From positions 1-64,000 of the forward strand of contig CAJFLE010000007.1 of assembly GCA_904387375.1 (NCBI GenBank): a DNA stretch of 64,000 nucleotides. Reading direction: 5' to 3'. Every line of letters begins with the position of its first letter. Within the stretch, counting starts at the first letter, position 1. Under the pieces are notes generated by a model that searched no databases, had not been told where the DNA came from, and saw only the letters and a program-made list of their open reading frames with translations. The translations under genes were made by a program, and so were the position numbers. This document shows, piece after piece, positions 52,465-59,880 of this stretch. Origin of the DNA: Candidatus Protoclostridium gallicola. GTDB lineage: Bacteria; Bacillota; Clostridia; Christensenellales; Pumilibacteraceae.

Positions 52465-52884
52465 ATGCTCGATATAATACCCGATGCAGATCGTATGACG
52501 GCGTTGATCGGAAAGCCGTTGTATGAGATATGGAATAAGTTATGCGCTCTGATCGACGAACATTACGATATGGATCGCATATGGGGCAAGGGAGGCAAGG
52601 CCTGGACTTATGAGTACAAATACCGCAGAGGAGGCAAAACCCTGTGCGCATTATACGCGCGGGAAAATTGCGCCGGTTTTATGGTTATTCTCGGAAAAGA
52701 GGAACGCGAGAAATTCGAACGGGACAGGGAAGATTATTCTTTGGAAGTACGGAAAGTTTACGATGAATCCAGGACCTATCATGACGGCAAATGGATGATG
52801 TTTGAACTTACCGACGAGTCTTTATTCTCTGATTTTATGAGACTGCTGAAAATAAAAAGAAAGCCCTATAATCCTTTTCATTGA
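52465..52884 (+). CDS. DUF3788-family protein
   Basis: 139 residues, cytosolic. The order W-x-x-L-x-x-x-I-x-x-x-Y (IWNKLCALIDEHY), the GGKAWTYEYKYRRGGKTLCALY strand pair, FMVILGKEEREKFE and YDESRTYHDGKWMMFEL match DUF3788, a family of small proteins of unknown function that are common in Bacillota. A GGAGG ribosome site lies 6 nt before the ATG. The promoter may be the TATAAT-like run near 52420. Nothing in the neighbours explains its role. Confidence 0.85.
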   Translation: MLDIIPDADRMTALIGKPLYEIWNKLCALIDEHYDMDRIWGKGGKAWTYEYKYRRGGKTLCALYARENCAGFMVILGKEEREKFERDREDYSLEVRKVYDESRTYHDGKWMMFELTDESLFSDFMRLLKIKRKPYNPFH

Positions 52885-52931
52885 TGATTCGCACCAATGT
52901 TCCTCGCGAAACAGCGGCGCGAAAAGGATAA

Positions 52932-52970
52932 TAATAAAAAACGCGGCGCGTCTTGGCTAAGACGCGCCGC
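52932..52970 (-). terminator. Minus-strand terminator of the candidate long RNA
   Basis: A 12-bp perfect stem (52943-52954 with 52959-52970, loop AGCC on the minus strand) is followed on the minus strand by GTTTTTTATTATTATCC. On the plus strand there is no T run, so it belongs to the minus strand. Confidence 0.9.
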
Positions 52971-53194
52971 TTCCCACACGAAAGTGGATTTTACGGAATA
53001 ATTATTCGGGCCGTTGATTCTGAAAAGTTTTCTTCTTAAAACGGTCACACTTACTCTTTCGGATCCATAGTGTTTTTTCAAACGGATCGATATTCGACCG
53101 AGGGAAGAAAAAGTTTTCTTTTCCTTTTGCGGTACCGTTCGCGACTCGTCCTTATCTCCGTTAAGACGACTCCGATAACCTCTTCCATGCTGAG

Positions 53195-53369
53195 CATTCG
53201 ATTACACTCCTGTGTCGCACGAAAACGATTGTCTTCGTCATCCCCCGCGTTGCGGTTCGCTTTCCGCATTCGCCTCGCATTCGATTACACTCCTGTCCGG
53301 CTCGTGCGTTCCGTTTCCCTTGGCTCTGCGACCAACCTTTCTTACGGCTTACATTCGATTACACTCCTG
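53195..53369 (-). repeat. Three dispersed copies of an 18-nt repeat
   Basis: Minus-strand CAGGAGTGTAATCGAATG occurs at 53369-53352, 53295-53278 and 53212-53195 without mismatch, 74 and 83 nt apart. Each carries AGGAG and an ATG 8 nt later. The sequences between copies are unrelated. Confidence 0.92.
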
Positions 53370-53765
53370 CTTGCCGCAAAACGTTTTTCCGCATTGCCCG
53401 CGATGTCGGGGTAGGGATTGGGCGGATCGGCTCCGTAGAATCCACACAATAAAGACGCTTTCGGTTCAACCGTTTTTCTCCGTACGTCCCCGTACGCGGA
53501 ACGTCGTCTGCAGATGAGATCGACGGTTTCCGTCCGGACTCCTTTTCCGCTTCGGTCGGATCCGTTCCTTCCTTTTCGCTCCTCGTTTCCGCTGCCCGCT
53601 ATTGGCTTCGTCCGCCCGGATTGCCCGGGTACCTGGAGCAGTTCGCGCGGCCGATGTTTTCACGGTCGGCTTCTCCGATTTGCGATCGGGAATTCGCTTT
53701 TCCTTCTTCCGCTTCCTTTTTGTCCGATGCGGTAACACCCTTCGGCGTTCGTTTATTGTACATAC

Positions 53766-53793
53766 ATTGTATCATAAATTTTCGATTTGTCAA
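53766..53793 (-). promoter_or_regulatory. Promoter of the candidate long RNA
   Basis: Minus strand TTGACA (53793-53788), 16-nt spacer, TACAAT (53771-53766) within TATGATACAAT. Confidence 0.75.
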
Positions 53794-53880
53794 GACCTTT
53801 TTGAAAAAAAGTTTGAAAAACTTTTCGACATAATCCGACAAAATACGACAAGATACGATTTTTTACGACTTTTTTCTGCG

Positions 53881-54615
53881 TCAGAACGGCTTGACATTGT
53901 AATTTTCCAAATAACGGTTGATGCGCGGGAAGTCGGACGGGGTGATGATCGTCAGCACCTTTTCGCCCAGCACGCCGCTCTCGGTGACGATGACGGCGAT
54001 GAGATCCTTGTGCTTCTCGAACGCCGTGAAAACGTCCACGACCGTCGCGTCCCTGCCCACGAGCATATAGCCCGTCAGGTCGGCGGGGCTGAGTATGTCG
54101 CCGCATCTCGCGCCGGTCAGGAACGCGGTCACGTCGTCGCCGCGCTTTGCCCTCGCCGCTATCTCGCCGTACAGCTTATACGAATTGATGACGCCGCTCA
54201 TGCGCCCGTGGTCGTAGACTATGAGCGTCTTCTGCCTGTTCTCCGCGAACGCCTCCGCCGCGGTCAGCAGCGGCTTGTCCGCGAACACCGACGCGATCTT
54301 CTTGACCTTGATTACGTCGAGCACTGCGGGCGGCGCGCACAGATAGCGCTCTATGAACTCGATCTGCCGCACGACCTCGTCGCACGGGTTGGCGATCACT
54401 TTGATTCCGCCTTCCGCACCGTGCACGATGGCGTTGCGCAGCTTGCCGTAGTCGATGAGCTCGTTCTCGTACCGCCTGACGGTGATGTTCAGATCCGAAC
54501 ACCGCCTGACAAGGTCGGTGAAGTTCTGGGTCGGTTTCGCGTTATACAGAATTTTGAGCTGCGTTTCGATGCGGTTGTAACTGCGCAGAAACCTTTCCGC
54601 GTTCTCGTTTGCCAT
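53881..54615 (-). CDS. CBS-domain protein with an N-terminal HEPN-like domain
   Basis: 244 residues, cytosolic. Residues 1-95 are helical and include YGKLRNAIVHG with Arg60 and His65, the Rx4H pattern of HEPN nucleases. Residues about 96-235 hold a pair of CBS domains, which usually bind adenine nucleotides (KPLLTAAEAF..., YMLVGRDATVVDVFTAFEKHKDLIAVIVTESGVLG). A nucleotide-gated RNase is one possibility; a non-catalytic HEPN dimer module is another. AGGAGG precedes the ATG. Promoter TTGTAA-N18-TATAAT on the minus strand (54665-54636). Confidence 0.85.
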   Translation of the reverse strand: MANENAERFLRSYNRIETQLKILYNAKPTQNFTDLVRRCSDLNITVRRYENELIDYGKLRNAIVHGAEGGIKVIANPCDEVVRQIEFIERYLCAPPAVLDVIKVKKIASVFADKPLLTAAEAFAENRQKTLIVYDHGRMSGVINSYKLYGEIAARAKRGDDVTAFLTGARCGDILSPADLTGYMLVGRDATVVDVFTAFEKHKDLIAVIVTESGVLGEKVLTIITPSDFPRINRYLENYNVKPF

Positions 54616-54635
54616 TCTTCCTCCTCCTCTTTCCC

Positions 54636-54665
54636 ATTATACCATAAAGCGGACGGGTTTTACAA
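54636..54665 (-). promoter_or_regulatory. Promoter of the HEPN-CBS gene
   Basis: Minus strand TTGTAA (54665-54660), 18-nt spacer, TATAAT (54641-54636). Confidence 0.75.
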
Positions 54666-54685
54666 GGGATTATGGCGCGAAGCTG

Positions 54686-54714
54686 TTGCAAAAGGCGGTG
54701 CAATCTGCTATAAT
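54686..54714 (+). promoter_or_regulatory. mrnC operon promoter giving a leaderless mRNA
   Basis: TTGCAA (54686-54691), 17-nt spacer, extended -10 TGC-TATAAT (54709-54714). The ATG at 54721 is 6 nt after the box. Confidence 0.82.
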
Positions 54715-54720
54715 ACCCGT

Positions 54721-55104
54721 ATGCTGGAACAAAAAGCCGTGCAACTCAATCCGCTTACGCTCGCTTTCGTGGGCGACGGCGTGTACAATCTCTTCGTCAG
54801 GACGTACGCCGTCGAGCATATGGACGTCAAGGCAAGCCGCATGAACGCGTATTGCCGCGACTTTGTCAAGGCGACGGCGCAGGCGAAAGCGTACCGCGCC
54901 ATAGAGGGCGAGCTGACCGAAACGGAAGCGGCGGTGGCGCACCGCGCGCGCAACTCACACCCGTACAACAAGGCGAAGAACGCGTCGTCGGCGGACTATA
55001 TGCACGCGACCGCGCTGGAAGCGGTCATCGGCTATCTGTACGTCAGCGGCCAGCGCGAACGGCTGGAATATATAGAAAAAAGAGCGATGGAGGAAAGCGT
55101 ATGA
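54721..55104 (+). CDS. mrnC: Mini-ribonuclease 3
   Basis: 127 residues. It has the RNase III catalytic domain without the double-stranded-RNA-binding domain: LAFVGDGVYNLFVR holds the first acidic site, and DYMHATALEAVIGYLYVSG the second. In Bacillus this enzyme matures 23S rRNA. The four-gene order mrnC-thyA-folA-rlmB is compact; rlmB follows mrnC in many Bacillota, here with thyA and folA between them. Leaderless start. Confidence 0.93.
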   Translation: MLEQKAVQLNPLTLAFVGDGVYNLFVRTYAVEHMDVKASRMNAYCRDFVKATAQAKAYRAIEGELTETEAAVAHRARNSHPYNKAKNASSADYMHATALEAVIGYLYVSGQRERLEYIEKRAMEESV

Positions 55105-55931
55105 GCAGAGCCGACGACATTCTCGTGGCAAATCTGAAAGACATACTCGAAAACGGTTATTCGGACGCGGAGCTCGACGTGCGGCCGCGCTGGGCCGACG
55201 GCACGCCGGCGCACACGATAAAGAAATTCGGCATAGTCAACCGCTACGACCTGCGCGAGGAGTTCCCGGTCGTGACCGTGCGCCGCACGTACATAAAGTC
55301 GGCGGTGGACGAGCTGCTGTGGATATGGCAGAAAAAATCCAACAACATTCGCGACCTGCATTCGCACATCTGGGACAGCTGGGCGGACGAAAACGGCTCC
55401 ATCGGCAAGGCGTACGGCTATCAGCTGGGCGTCAAACACAAATACGCCGAAGGCGAGTTCGATCAGGTGGACCGCGTGCTGTACGATCTCCGGCACAATC
55501 CGCAGAGCCGCCGCATACTGACGAACATATATAACCACCACGACCTGCACGAGATGAATCTGTATCCGTGCGCGTACTCGATGACCTTCAACGTCAGCGG
55601 CAACGTGCTTAACGGCATTCTCAACCAGCGCTCGCAGGATATGCTGACGGCGAACAACTGGAACGTCGTGCAGTACAGCGTGCTGCTGCACATGATGGCG
55701 CAGGTGAGCGGGCTGGTCGCGGGCGAGCTCGTGCACGTCATCGCCGACGCGCACATATACGACCGGCATATTCCCATCGTGGAAGAAATAATAAAGAACG
55801 AGCGGCACCCCGCGCCGACATTCGTCATGAACAGGGACGTCGAGGACTTCTACGCGTTCACTCCCGACGATTTCCGGCTGGAAAATTACGTGTGCTGCGA
55901 CAAAAAATACGACATACCCGTGGCGATCTGA
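55101..55931 (+). CDS. thyA: Thymidylate synthase
   Basis: 276 residues. It methylates dUMP to dTMP with methylene-tetrahydrofolate. The nucleophile Cys157 is in NLYPCAYSMTF, the RSQDMLTANNWN dUMP loop and HIYDRH are present. The proline-cysteine context (YPC in place of PPC) and the spacing are those of a divergent ThyA subgroup. The ATG overlaps the mrnC stop (ATGA). Together with folA it forms the dTMP/folate cycle in one operon. Confidence 0.95.
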   Translation: MSRADDILVANLKDILENGYSDAELDVRPRWADGTPAHTIKKFGIVNRYDLREEFPVVTVRRTYIKSAVDELLWIWQKKSNNIRDLHSHIWDSWADENGSIGKAYGYQLGVKHKYAEGEFDQVDRVLYDLRHNPQSRRILTNIYNHHDLHEMNLYPCAYSMTFNVSGNVLNGILNQRSQDMLTANNWNVVQYSVLLHMMAQVSGLVAGELVHVIADAHIYDRHIPIVEEIIKNERHPAPTFVMNRDVEDFYAFTPDDFRLENYVCCDKKYDIPVAI

Positions 55932-55955
55932 CGCGCGGAATATAAGGAAACACGA

Positions 55956-56468
55956 ATGAAAGCGATACTGCACTGCGACAGAAAGTGGGGCATAGGCAAA
56001 CACAACGACCTGATGTTCAGGCTGCCCCTGGATATGAAATTCTTCCGCGAAACGACGTCGGGCAAGGTCGTCGTCATGGGTTCGAACACGCTGCTGTCCT
56101 TCCCGGGCGGCAAACCGCTCAAAAACCGCACCAATATCGTGCTGTGGCCGGGCGGCGACGCCGCGAGGGCGGAGGCGGACGGGTTCGTCATGACCGAAAC
56201 CCCGGACGGTCTGCTTTCCGAGATAAAGAAATACCCGCCCGACGACGTGTTTGTCGTGGGCGGCGCGATGATGTACCGGACGCTGCTGCCGTACTGCTCG
56301 CACGTGCTGCTGACCAAGGTGGACGCGGACGGCGGCGCGGAAACGTTTTTCCCGAATCTCGACGAACTGCCCGGCTGGTCGCTTGCCGCCGAGAGCGAAC
56401 CCGTCGCCGACAACGGCTATACCATAAGATTCTGCACATACGAAAACAGCGAGGTGAAACCACTGTGA
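55956..56468 (+). CDS. folA: Dihydrofolate reductase
   Basis: 170 residues. It regenerates tetrahydrofolate after ThyA. GIGKHNDLMFRLPLDMKFF covers the substrate loop with Asp, VVVMGSNTLLSFPGGKPLKNRTNIV is the NADPH-binding region, and VFVVGGAMMYRTLLPYC the second. The order and length match bacterial DHFR. An AAGGAAA site precedes ATG. It overlaps rlmB by GTGA. Confidence 0.94.
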   Translation: MKAILHCDRKWGIGKHNDLMFRLPLDMKFFRETTSGKVVVMGSNTLLSFPGGKPLKNRTNIVLWPGGDAARAEADGFVMTETPDGLLSEIKKYPPDDVFVVGGAMMYRTLLPYCSHVLLTKVDADGGAETFFPNLDELPGWSLAAESEPVADNGYTIRFCTYENSEVKPL

Positions 56469-57199
56469 AGATATACGGAAGGAACGCCGTCGAAGAGGCG
56501 CTCAAAGCGGGCACGACGATTGACAGGCTCGTCGTGCAGAAGGACATGAAGGACGCGGGCGCGAACCGCATTATAAAGGAAGCCAAGGACAGGGGAATCA
56601 AGATCTTTTTCCGCGAGAAAACGGCGCTCGACCGCGAGTGCGAGGGCAAATCGCGGCATCAGGGCTTTATCGCCGAAGTGACCGATTTCAGATACTGCGA
56701 GCTGTCCGATATTCTCGCATACGCCGAGGAAAAGGGCGAGCCGCCCTTCGTCGTGCTGCTCGACGGCGTGGAGGATCCGCACAATCTCGGCTCCGTGCTT
56801 CGCGTGGCGGAGTGCGCCGGCGTGCACGGCGTGGTCATTCCCCGTCACCGCGCGGTGTCCGTCAACGACACCGTCGTCAAGGTATCCAGCGGAGCCGCGG
56901 CGCACATACGCGTCGCCAAGGTGACCAACATAAACGACGCGATCGCCGAACTGAAACAGGCGGGCGTGTGGGTGTACGCCGCAGATATGGAGGGCGGCAG
57001 CCTGTATGACGCCGATCTCCGCGGCGCCGTCGCGTTCGTCATAGGCGGCGAGGGCAGGGGCGTGAAACGCCTTACCCGCGAGCTGTGCGACGGAGTCGTG
57101 TCCATTCCCATGTTCGGCAGCGTCAATTCGCTTAACGCTTCCGTCGCCGCCGGCATAGTCGTCTACGAAAAGGTCCGCCAGGACAAAGCGGTCTCATAA
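56465..57199 (+). CDS. rlmB: 23S rRNA (guanosine-2'-O-)-methyltransferase RlmB
   Basis: 244 residues. N-terminal substrate-binding domain (YGRNAVEEAL) and C-terminal SPOUT (TrmH) domain with DGVEDPHNLGSVLRVAE, VIGGEGRGV and SLNASVAAGIVVYE. It probably methylates G2251 in the peptidyl-transferase P-loop. It starts with GTG at 56465, overlapping the folA stop; the frame is open upstream but antisense to nothing and without a ribosome site. Last gene of the operon. Confidence 0.94.
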   Translation: MKIYGRNAVEEALKAGTTIDRLVVQKDMKDAGANRIIKEAKDRGIKIFFREKTALDRECEGKSRHQGFIAEVTDFRYCELSDILAYAEEKGEPPFVVLLDGVEDPHNLGSVLRVAECAGVHGVVIPRHRAVSVNDTVVKVSSGAAAHIRVAKVTNINDAIAELKQAGVWVYAADMEGGSLYDADLRGAVAFVIGGEGRGVKRLTRELCDGVVSIPMFGSVNSLNASVAAGIVVYEKVRQDKAVS

Positions 57200-57264
57200 T
57201 TCGACAAAATTCGTGCAATTTTCAATCGAAAATATAATATTTGTTAAAATATTACTTATTTCCG

Positions 57265-57293
57265 TTGACATTTACGGTAAAATATATTAGAAT
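57265..57293 (+). promoter_or_regulatory. Promoter of a candidate 65-nt RNA
   Basis: TTGACA (57265-57270), 17-nt spacer, TAGAAT (57288-57293). Confidence 0.75.
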
Positions 57294-57299
57294 ATTGAC

Positions 57300-57364
57300 G
57301 TAAAGCGCAGCTGCGCTTTACAGTTCGCCACACGGCTCCGACGGTTTCTTGCCGCCGGAGCCGT
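57300..57364 (+). ncRNA. Candidate two-hairpin small RNA, about 65 nt
   Basis: The predicted RNA start coincides with a 22-bp perfect palindrome (57300-57321, GTAAAGCGCAG and its complement). A second hairpin, ACGGCTCCG with CGGAGCCGT (57332-57364), follows, then ATTTATCG. No coding frame. Confidence 0.5.
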
Positions 57365-57411
57365 ATTTATCGTTATATAACGAAAAAACCGCTTTTTGCG
57401 GCTCTGTTCGT

Positions 57412-57669
57412 CTATCGGTTTTTATCCGCTTCGCGCATACATTCTGAAAAGAAATCGTCAAACGGCACGTCGAAAATAATTTTCAATGCAACCAATTCGC
57501 TGACTTTGATGTTCATTCTGTTTGTTTCTATTTTTGCATAATTGCTTTTCGAGATATCTATCCCCATGAGCTGCAATTTTGCCACGACCTGATCCTGAGT
57601 CATTCTGCTGCGTCTGCGCGCTGTCTGAATGGCAAATCCTATATCCATATCCGGCCTTATTTTCTGCAT
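57412..57669 (-). CDS. XRE-family transcriptional regulator
   Basis: 85 residues, a single helix-turn-helix domain (RRRSRMTQDQVVAKLQLMG, then DISKSNYAKIE as recognition helix). A short acidic end follows. The start at 57669 has AAGGA upstream; a longer in-frame version lacks a ribosome site. Divergent from the 130-residue gene at 57805. Three similar palindromes in the 135 nt between them are likely its operators. Confidence 0.88.
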   Translation of the reverse strand: MQKIRPDMDIGFAIQTARRRSRMTQDQVVAKLQLMGIDISKSNYAKIETNRMNIKVSELVALKIIFDVPFDDFFSECMREADKNR

Positions 57670-57693
57670 ATAAATTCGTTCCTTTGAAATTAT

Positions 57694-57782
57694 TTTCGGT
57701 ATTGCGAAATATTTACTTGATTTTAACATATATAAATGATATAATGTTTCGTAATAACGAAATAAAATTCGTTATAAAGAAT
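57694..57782. promoter_or_regulatory. Three operator-like palindromes between divergent genes
   Basis: TTTCGGTATTGCGAAA (57694-57709), TTTCGTAATAACGAAA (57747-57762) and ATTCGTTATAAAGAAT (57767-57782) share the form TTTCG-N6-CGAAA. The second overlaps the RNA start of the plus-strand promoter. Confidence 0.72.
57717..57745 (+). promoter_or_regulatory. Promoter of the 130-residue gene
   Basis: TTGATT (57717-57722), 17-nt spacer, TATAAT (57740-57745). Confidence 0.72.
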
Positions 57783-57804
57783 TTTTTATCAGAGGTGCAG
57801 GATT

Positions 57805-58197
57805 ATGAAAATTCCTATCGATATCATCAGGGACGGATATGACCCGAATACCGAAAGCATGGCTTTTCTTATGTTCGCCGGCAAATACATGGCGGAATTT
57901 CTTAGTACGAAGAAAAGCAGGCGCGACGTATCTCTGTACGGCCGCCTGATCGCCATATGCACGGTCTTCGGCTTCCGGCGCGAAATGTTCCGTCTGTTTT
58001 CGGACGGAGAATCAAGAATAGAAGAAATTCTTCATTACATACAAACCGCGGGTAAAGATCGCGATTTAGTGGAAGGTTGGATTAAGGAAGCCATAGAAAA
58101 CATAGAGGAAAAAGAGCTGAAAGACATGGCGCGCCTTCTATGGGAAGATAAGATAAAGCGAATCGACGGGGAATTTGCCCTTACGAAATTACTGTAA
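57805..58197 (+). CDS. Hypothetical protein next to an XRE regulator
   Basis: 130 residues, helical, charged, cytosolic. I do not recognise it. Notable stretches are AFLMFAGKYMAEFLSTKKSRRD and a C-terminal amphipathic segment (WIKEAIENIEEKELKDMARLLWEDKIK). Pairing with a divergent small XRE repressor and shared palindromes suggests a small regulated module such as a toxin or stress effector, but no motif supports a particular activity. AGAGGTGCAGG upstream provides the ribosome site. Confidence 0.75.
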   Translation: MKIPIDIIRDGYDPNTESMAFLMFAGKYMAEFLSTKKSRRDVSLYGRLIAICTVFGFRREMFRLFSDGESRIEEILHYIQTAGKDRDLVEGWIKEAIENIEEKELKDMARLLWEDKIKRIDGEFALTKLL

Positions 58198-58198
58198 A

Positions 58199-58226
58199 AC
58201 GCCGCCCGGAAAGTCCGGACGGCGTA
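58199..58226 (-). terminator. Terminator of pyk, shared with the convergent gene
   Basis: ACGCCG(C)CCGGA pairs with TCCGG(A)CGGCGT around AAG; on the minus strand it is followed by TTTTAC. Confidence 0.75.
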
Positions 58227-58249
58227 AGTCGCGTATTATCGTTATATGT

Positions 58250-59665
58250 TTATATAGTCGCGATGTTGATGAGGTCGGAGTTGCCGCTTTTGCCGTTGGG
58301 CGTGCCGCCGGTGATGACGATCGTGTCGCCTTTGCCGACCAGGCCGGTCGCCTTGGCGGCGCATTTGGCGAAGTGGAACAGCACGTCCACGGAGTGGTAT
58401 TCCTCGCTCATGACGGGCAGGACGCCCCAACTGAGCGCCAGCTTGCGGTACGTCCTTTCGTTGGACGTCATGGCTATTATGCCGGTTCCGGGGCGGTAGC
58501 GCGACACCATTTTGGCGCTCGTGCCCGTGCGGGTGCACGCCACCAGCGCCTTGGCGCTGACGTCGCCGGCAAGCGTGACCGCCGCGTGCGACAGCGCGTC
58601 GGACTCCTTTTTGATGACAAACTGACAGCTGTTCATGACCTGCAGGAATTCGGGATTGTTTTCTGCTCGCACGACTATGCGGCTCATCGCCTCCACGGTT
58701 TCGACCGGGTAGCGGCCGGCCGCGGTTTCGCCGGACAGCATGACGGCGCTCGTGCCGTCGTACACCGCGTTCGCCACGTCGGAGATCTCGGCGCGGGTGG
58801 GGCGGGGCTTGGTAATCATGGATTCGAGCATTTCCGTCGCGGTTATGCAGATCTTGCCTGCGCGGCGGCACTCGTTGATTATGTGCTTCTGTATGTCGGG
58901 CAGTTCCTCGTACGGGATCTCGACGCCGAGGTCGCCGCGGCCGATCATGATGCCGTCGCTGACTTCGAGTATGTCTGCGAGATTGTTCACGCCCGCGCGG
59001 TTCTCTATCTTTGATATGATGTCTATGTCGGAGGGCGCGCCTATTTCGGCGAGGTATTCGCGCACCTCGACGATGTCCTGCGCCTTGGATACGAACGAGC
59101 AGGCTATGAAGTCGACGTCCTGCTCCTTGCCGTACGCGAGGTCGCTCTTGTCCTGCGCGGACAGATACGGCATTCTGAATTCCTTGTCGGGGAAGAACAT
59201 GGACTTGCGGTCGGAAACCTCTCCGCCCACGAGCACGCGGCATATCACGTCGGGCGCCCTGACCTCCGTCACTTCGAAGATCATCAGTCCGTTGTTGAGC
59301 AGTATGCGGTCGCCGGGATGCATTTCCTCGCACACTCCCTTATACGACACGGACACGCGCTTTTCGTTGCCGACGACGTCGTCGGTTGTGAACGCGAAAG
59401 TATCGCCTTCGGCAAGCGTGATTCTGCCCTTTTCGAACGTACCTATGCGGAATTCCGGGCCCTTCGTGTCCAGCATGACCGCGAGCGGTATATCCAGCTT
59501 TTCGCGCACTTTTTTCACCGCGGCGATTTTCTTCGCGTGTTCTTCGTGCGAGCCGTGCGACGCGTTTATGCGCGCGACGTTCATGCCCGCTTTCGCCATT
59601 GCCGAAATAACCTTTTCGGTGTCCGACGCGGGGCCGAGAGTACAGATGATTTTGGTCTTTTTCAT
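58250..59665 (-). CDS. pyk: Pyruvate kinase
   Basis: 471 residues. It converts phosphoenolpyruvate and ADP to pyruvate and ATP. KTKIICTLGPAS, the NASHG loop, MLDTKGPE, KIENRAGV with the catalytic Lys, and MIGRGDLGVEIP are all there; ATEMLESM is the K+/Mg region. It has no C-terminal PEP-utilising extension such as Bacillus PYK carries. NASHG in place of NFSHG and EFRIG for EIRTG are unusual substitutions. Promoter on the minus strand at 59739-59710. Confidence 0.96.
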   Translation of the reverse strand: MKKTKIICTLGPASDTEKVISAMAKAGMNVARINASHGSHEEHAKKIAAVKKVREKLDIPLAVMLDTKGPEFRIGTFEKGRITLAEGDTFAFTTDDVVGNEKRVSVSYKGVCEEMHPGDRILLNNGLMIFEVTEVRAPDVICRVLVGGEVSDRKSMFFPDKEFRMPYLSAQDKSDLAYGKEQDVDFIACSFVSKAQDIVEVREYLAEIGAPSDIDIISKIENRAGVNNLADILEVSDGIMIGRGDLGVEIPYEELPDIQKHIINECRRAGKICITATEMLESMITKPRPTRAEISDVANAVYDGTSAVMLSGETAAGRYPVETVEAMSRIVVRAENNPEFLQVMNSCQFVIKKESDALSHAAVTLAGDVSAKALVACTRTGTSAKMVSRYRPGTGIIAMTSNERTYRKLALSWGVLPVMSEEYHSVDVLFHFAKCAAKATGLVGKGDTIVITGGTPNGKSGNSDLINIATI

Positions 59666-59709
59666 GAGCCACCTTCGCTGTTATTATCTTTCCTCTTTTT
59701 CCCCGATTT

Positions 59710-59739
59710 ATTGTACTATAAAACAGAGAAAGATTGCAA
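59710..59739 (-). promoter_or_regulatory. Promoter of pyk
   Basis: Minus strand TTGCAA (59739-59734), 18-nt spacer, TACAAT (59715-59710). Confidence 0.7.
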
Positions 59740-59783
59740 GCGTTTTGGCGGTGCGCTCCGCCCGAGCCTGAGCATAAAACCGT

Positions 59784-59812
59784 TGACATACCCGCCGAAT
59801 GGGTGTAAAATA
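59784..59812 (+). promoter_or_regulatory. Promoter of the alpha/beta-hydrolase gene
   Basis: TTGACA (59784-59789), 17-nt spacer, TAAAAT (59807-59812). Confidence 0.82.
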
Positions 59813-59880
59813 TCATATAACGGCGATCGGCGTTTAACGGCCCGGCCGCAGGGAAATACTATCCATCGCAAGGACGACCT

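Larger units (their letters stand above)
52932..53760 (-). ncRNA. Candidate long RNA (about 0.83 kb) with three 18-nt repeats
   Basis: On the minus strand a promoter at 53793-53766 and a strong terminator at 52970-52932 enclose a purine-rich stretch that has no convincing protein. Open frames inside are short and almost all Arg/Lys (90 codons ending at 53466, 39 codons ending at 53078). Three copies of an 18-nt repeat carry an AGGAG followed by ATG. Either this is a large folded RNA or a set of tiny peptide genes. This is the main content of the 996-nt gap between the DUF3788 and HEPN-CBS genes. Confidence 0.55.

Noticed and set aside
53195..53369. Three 18-nt repeats as a CRISPR array
   Set aside because: The repeats are short, the intervals (56 and 65 nt) are too long and unequal, and no cas gene is near. 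AGGAG plus ATG in the repeat points elsewhere.
53466..53738. 90-codon Arg/Lys-rich frame as a protein gene
   Set aside because: It begins with GTG without a proper ribosome site, its composition follows the purine bias of the strand, and it resembles no known protein. Kept only as part of the candidate RNA.
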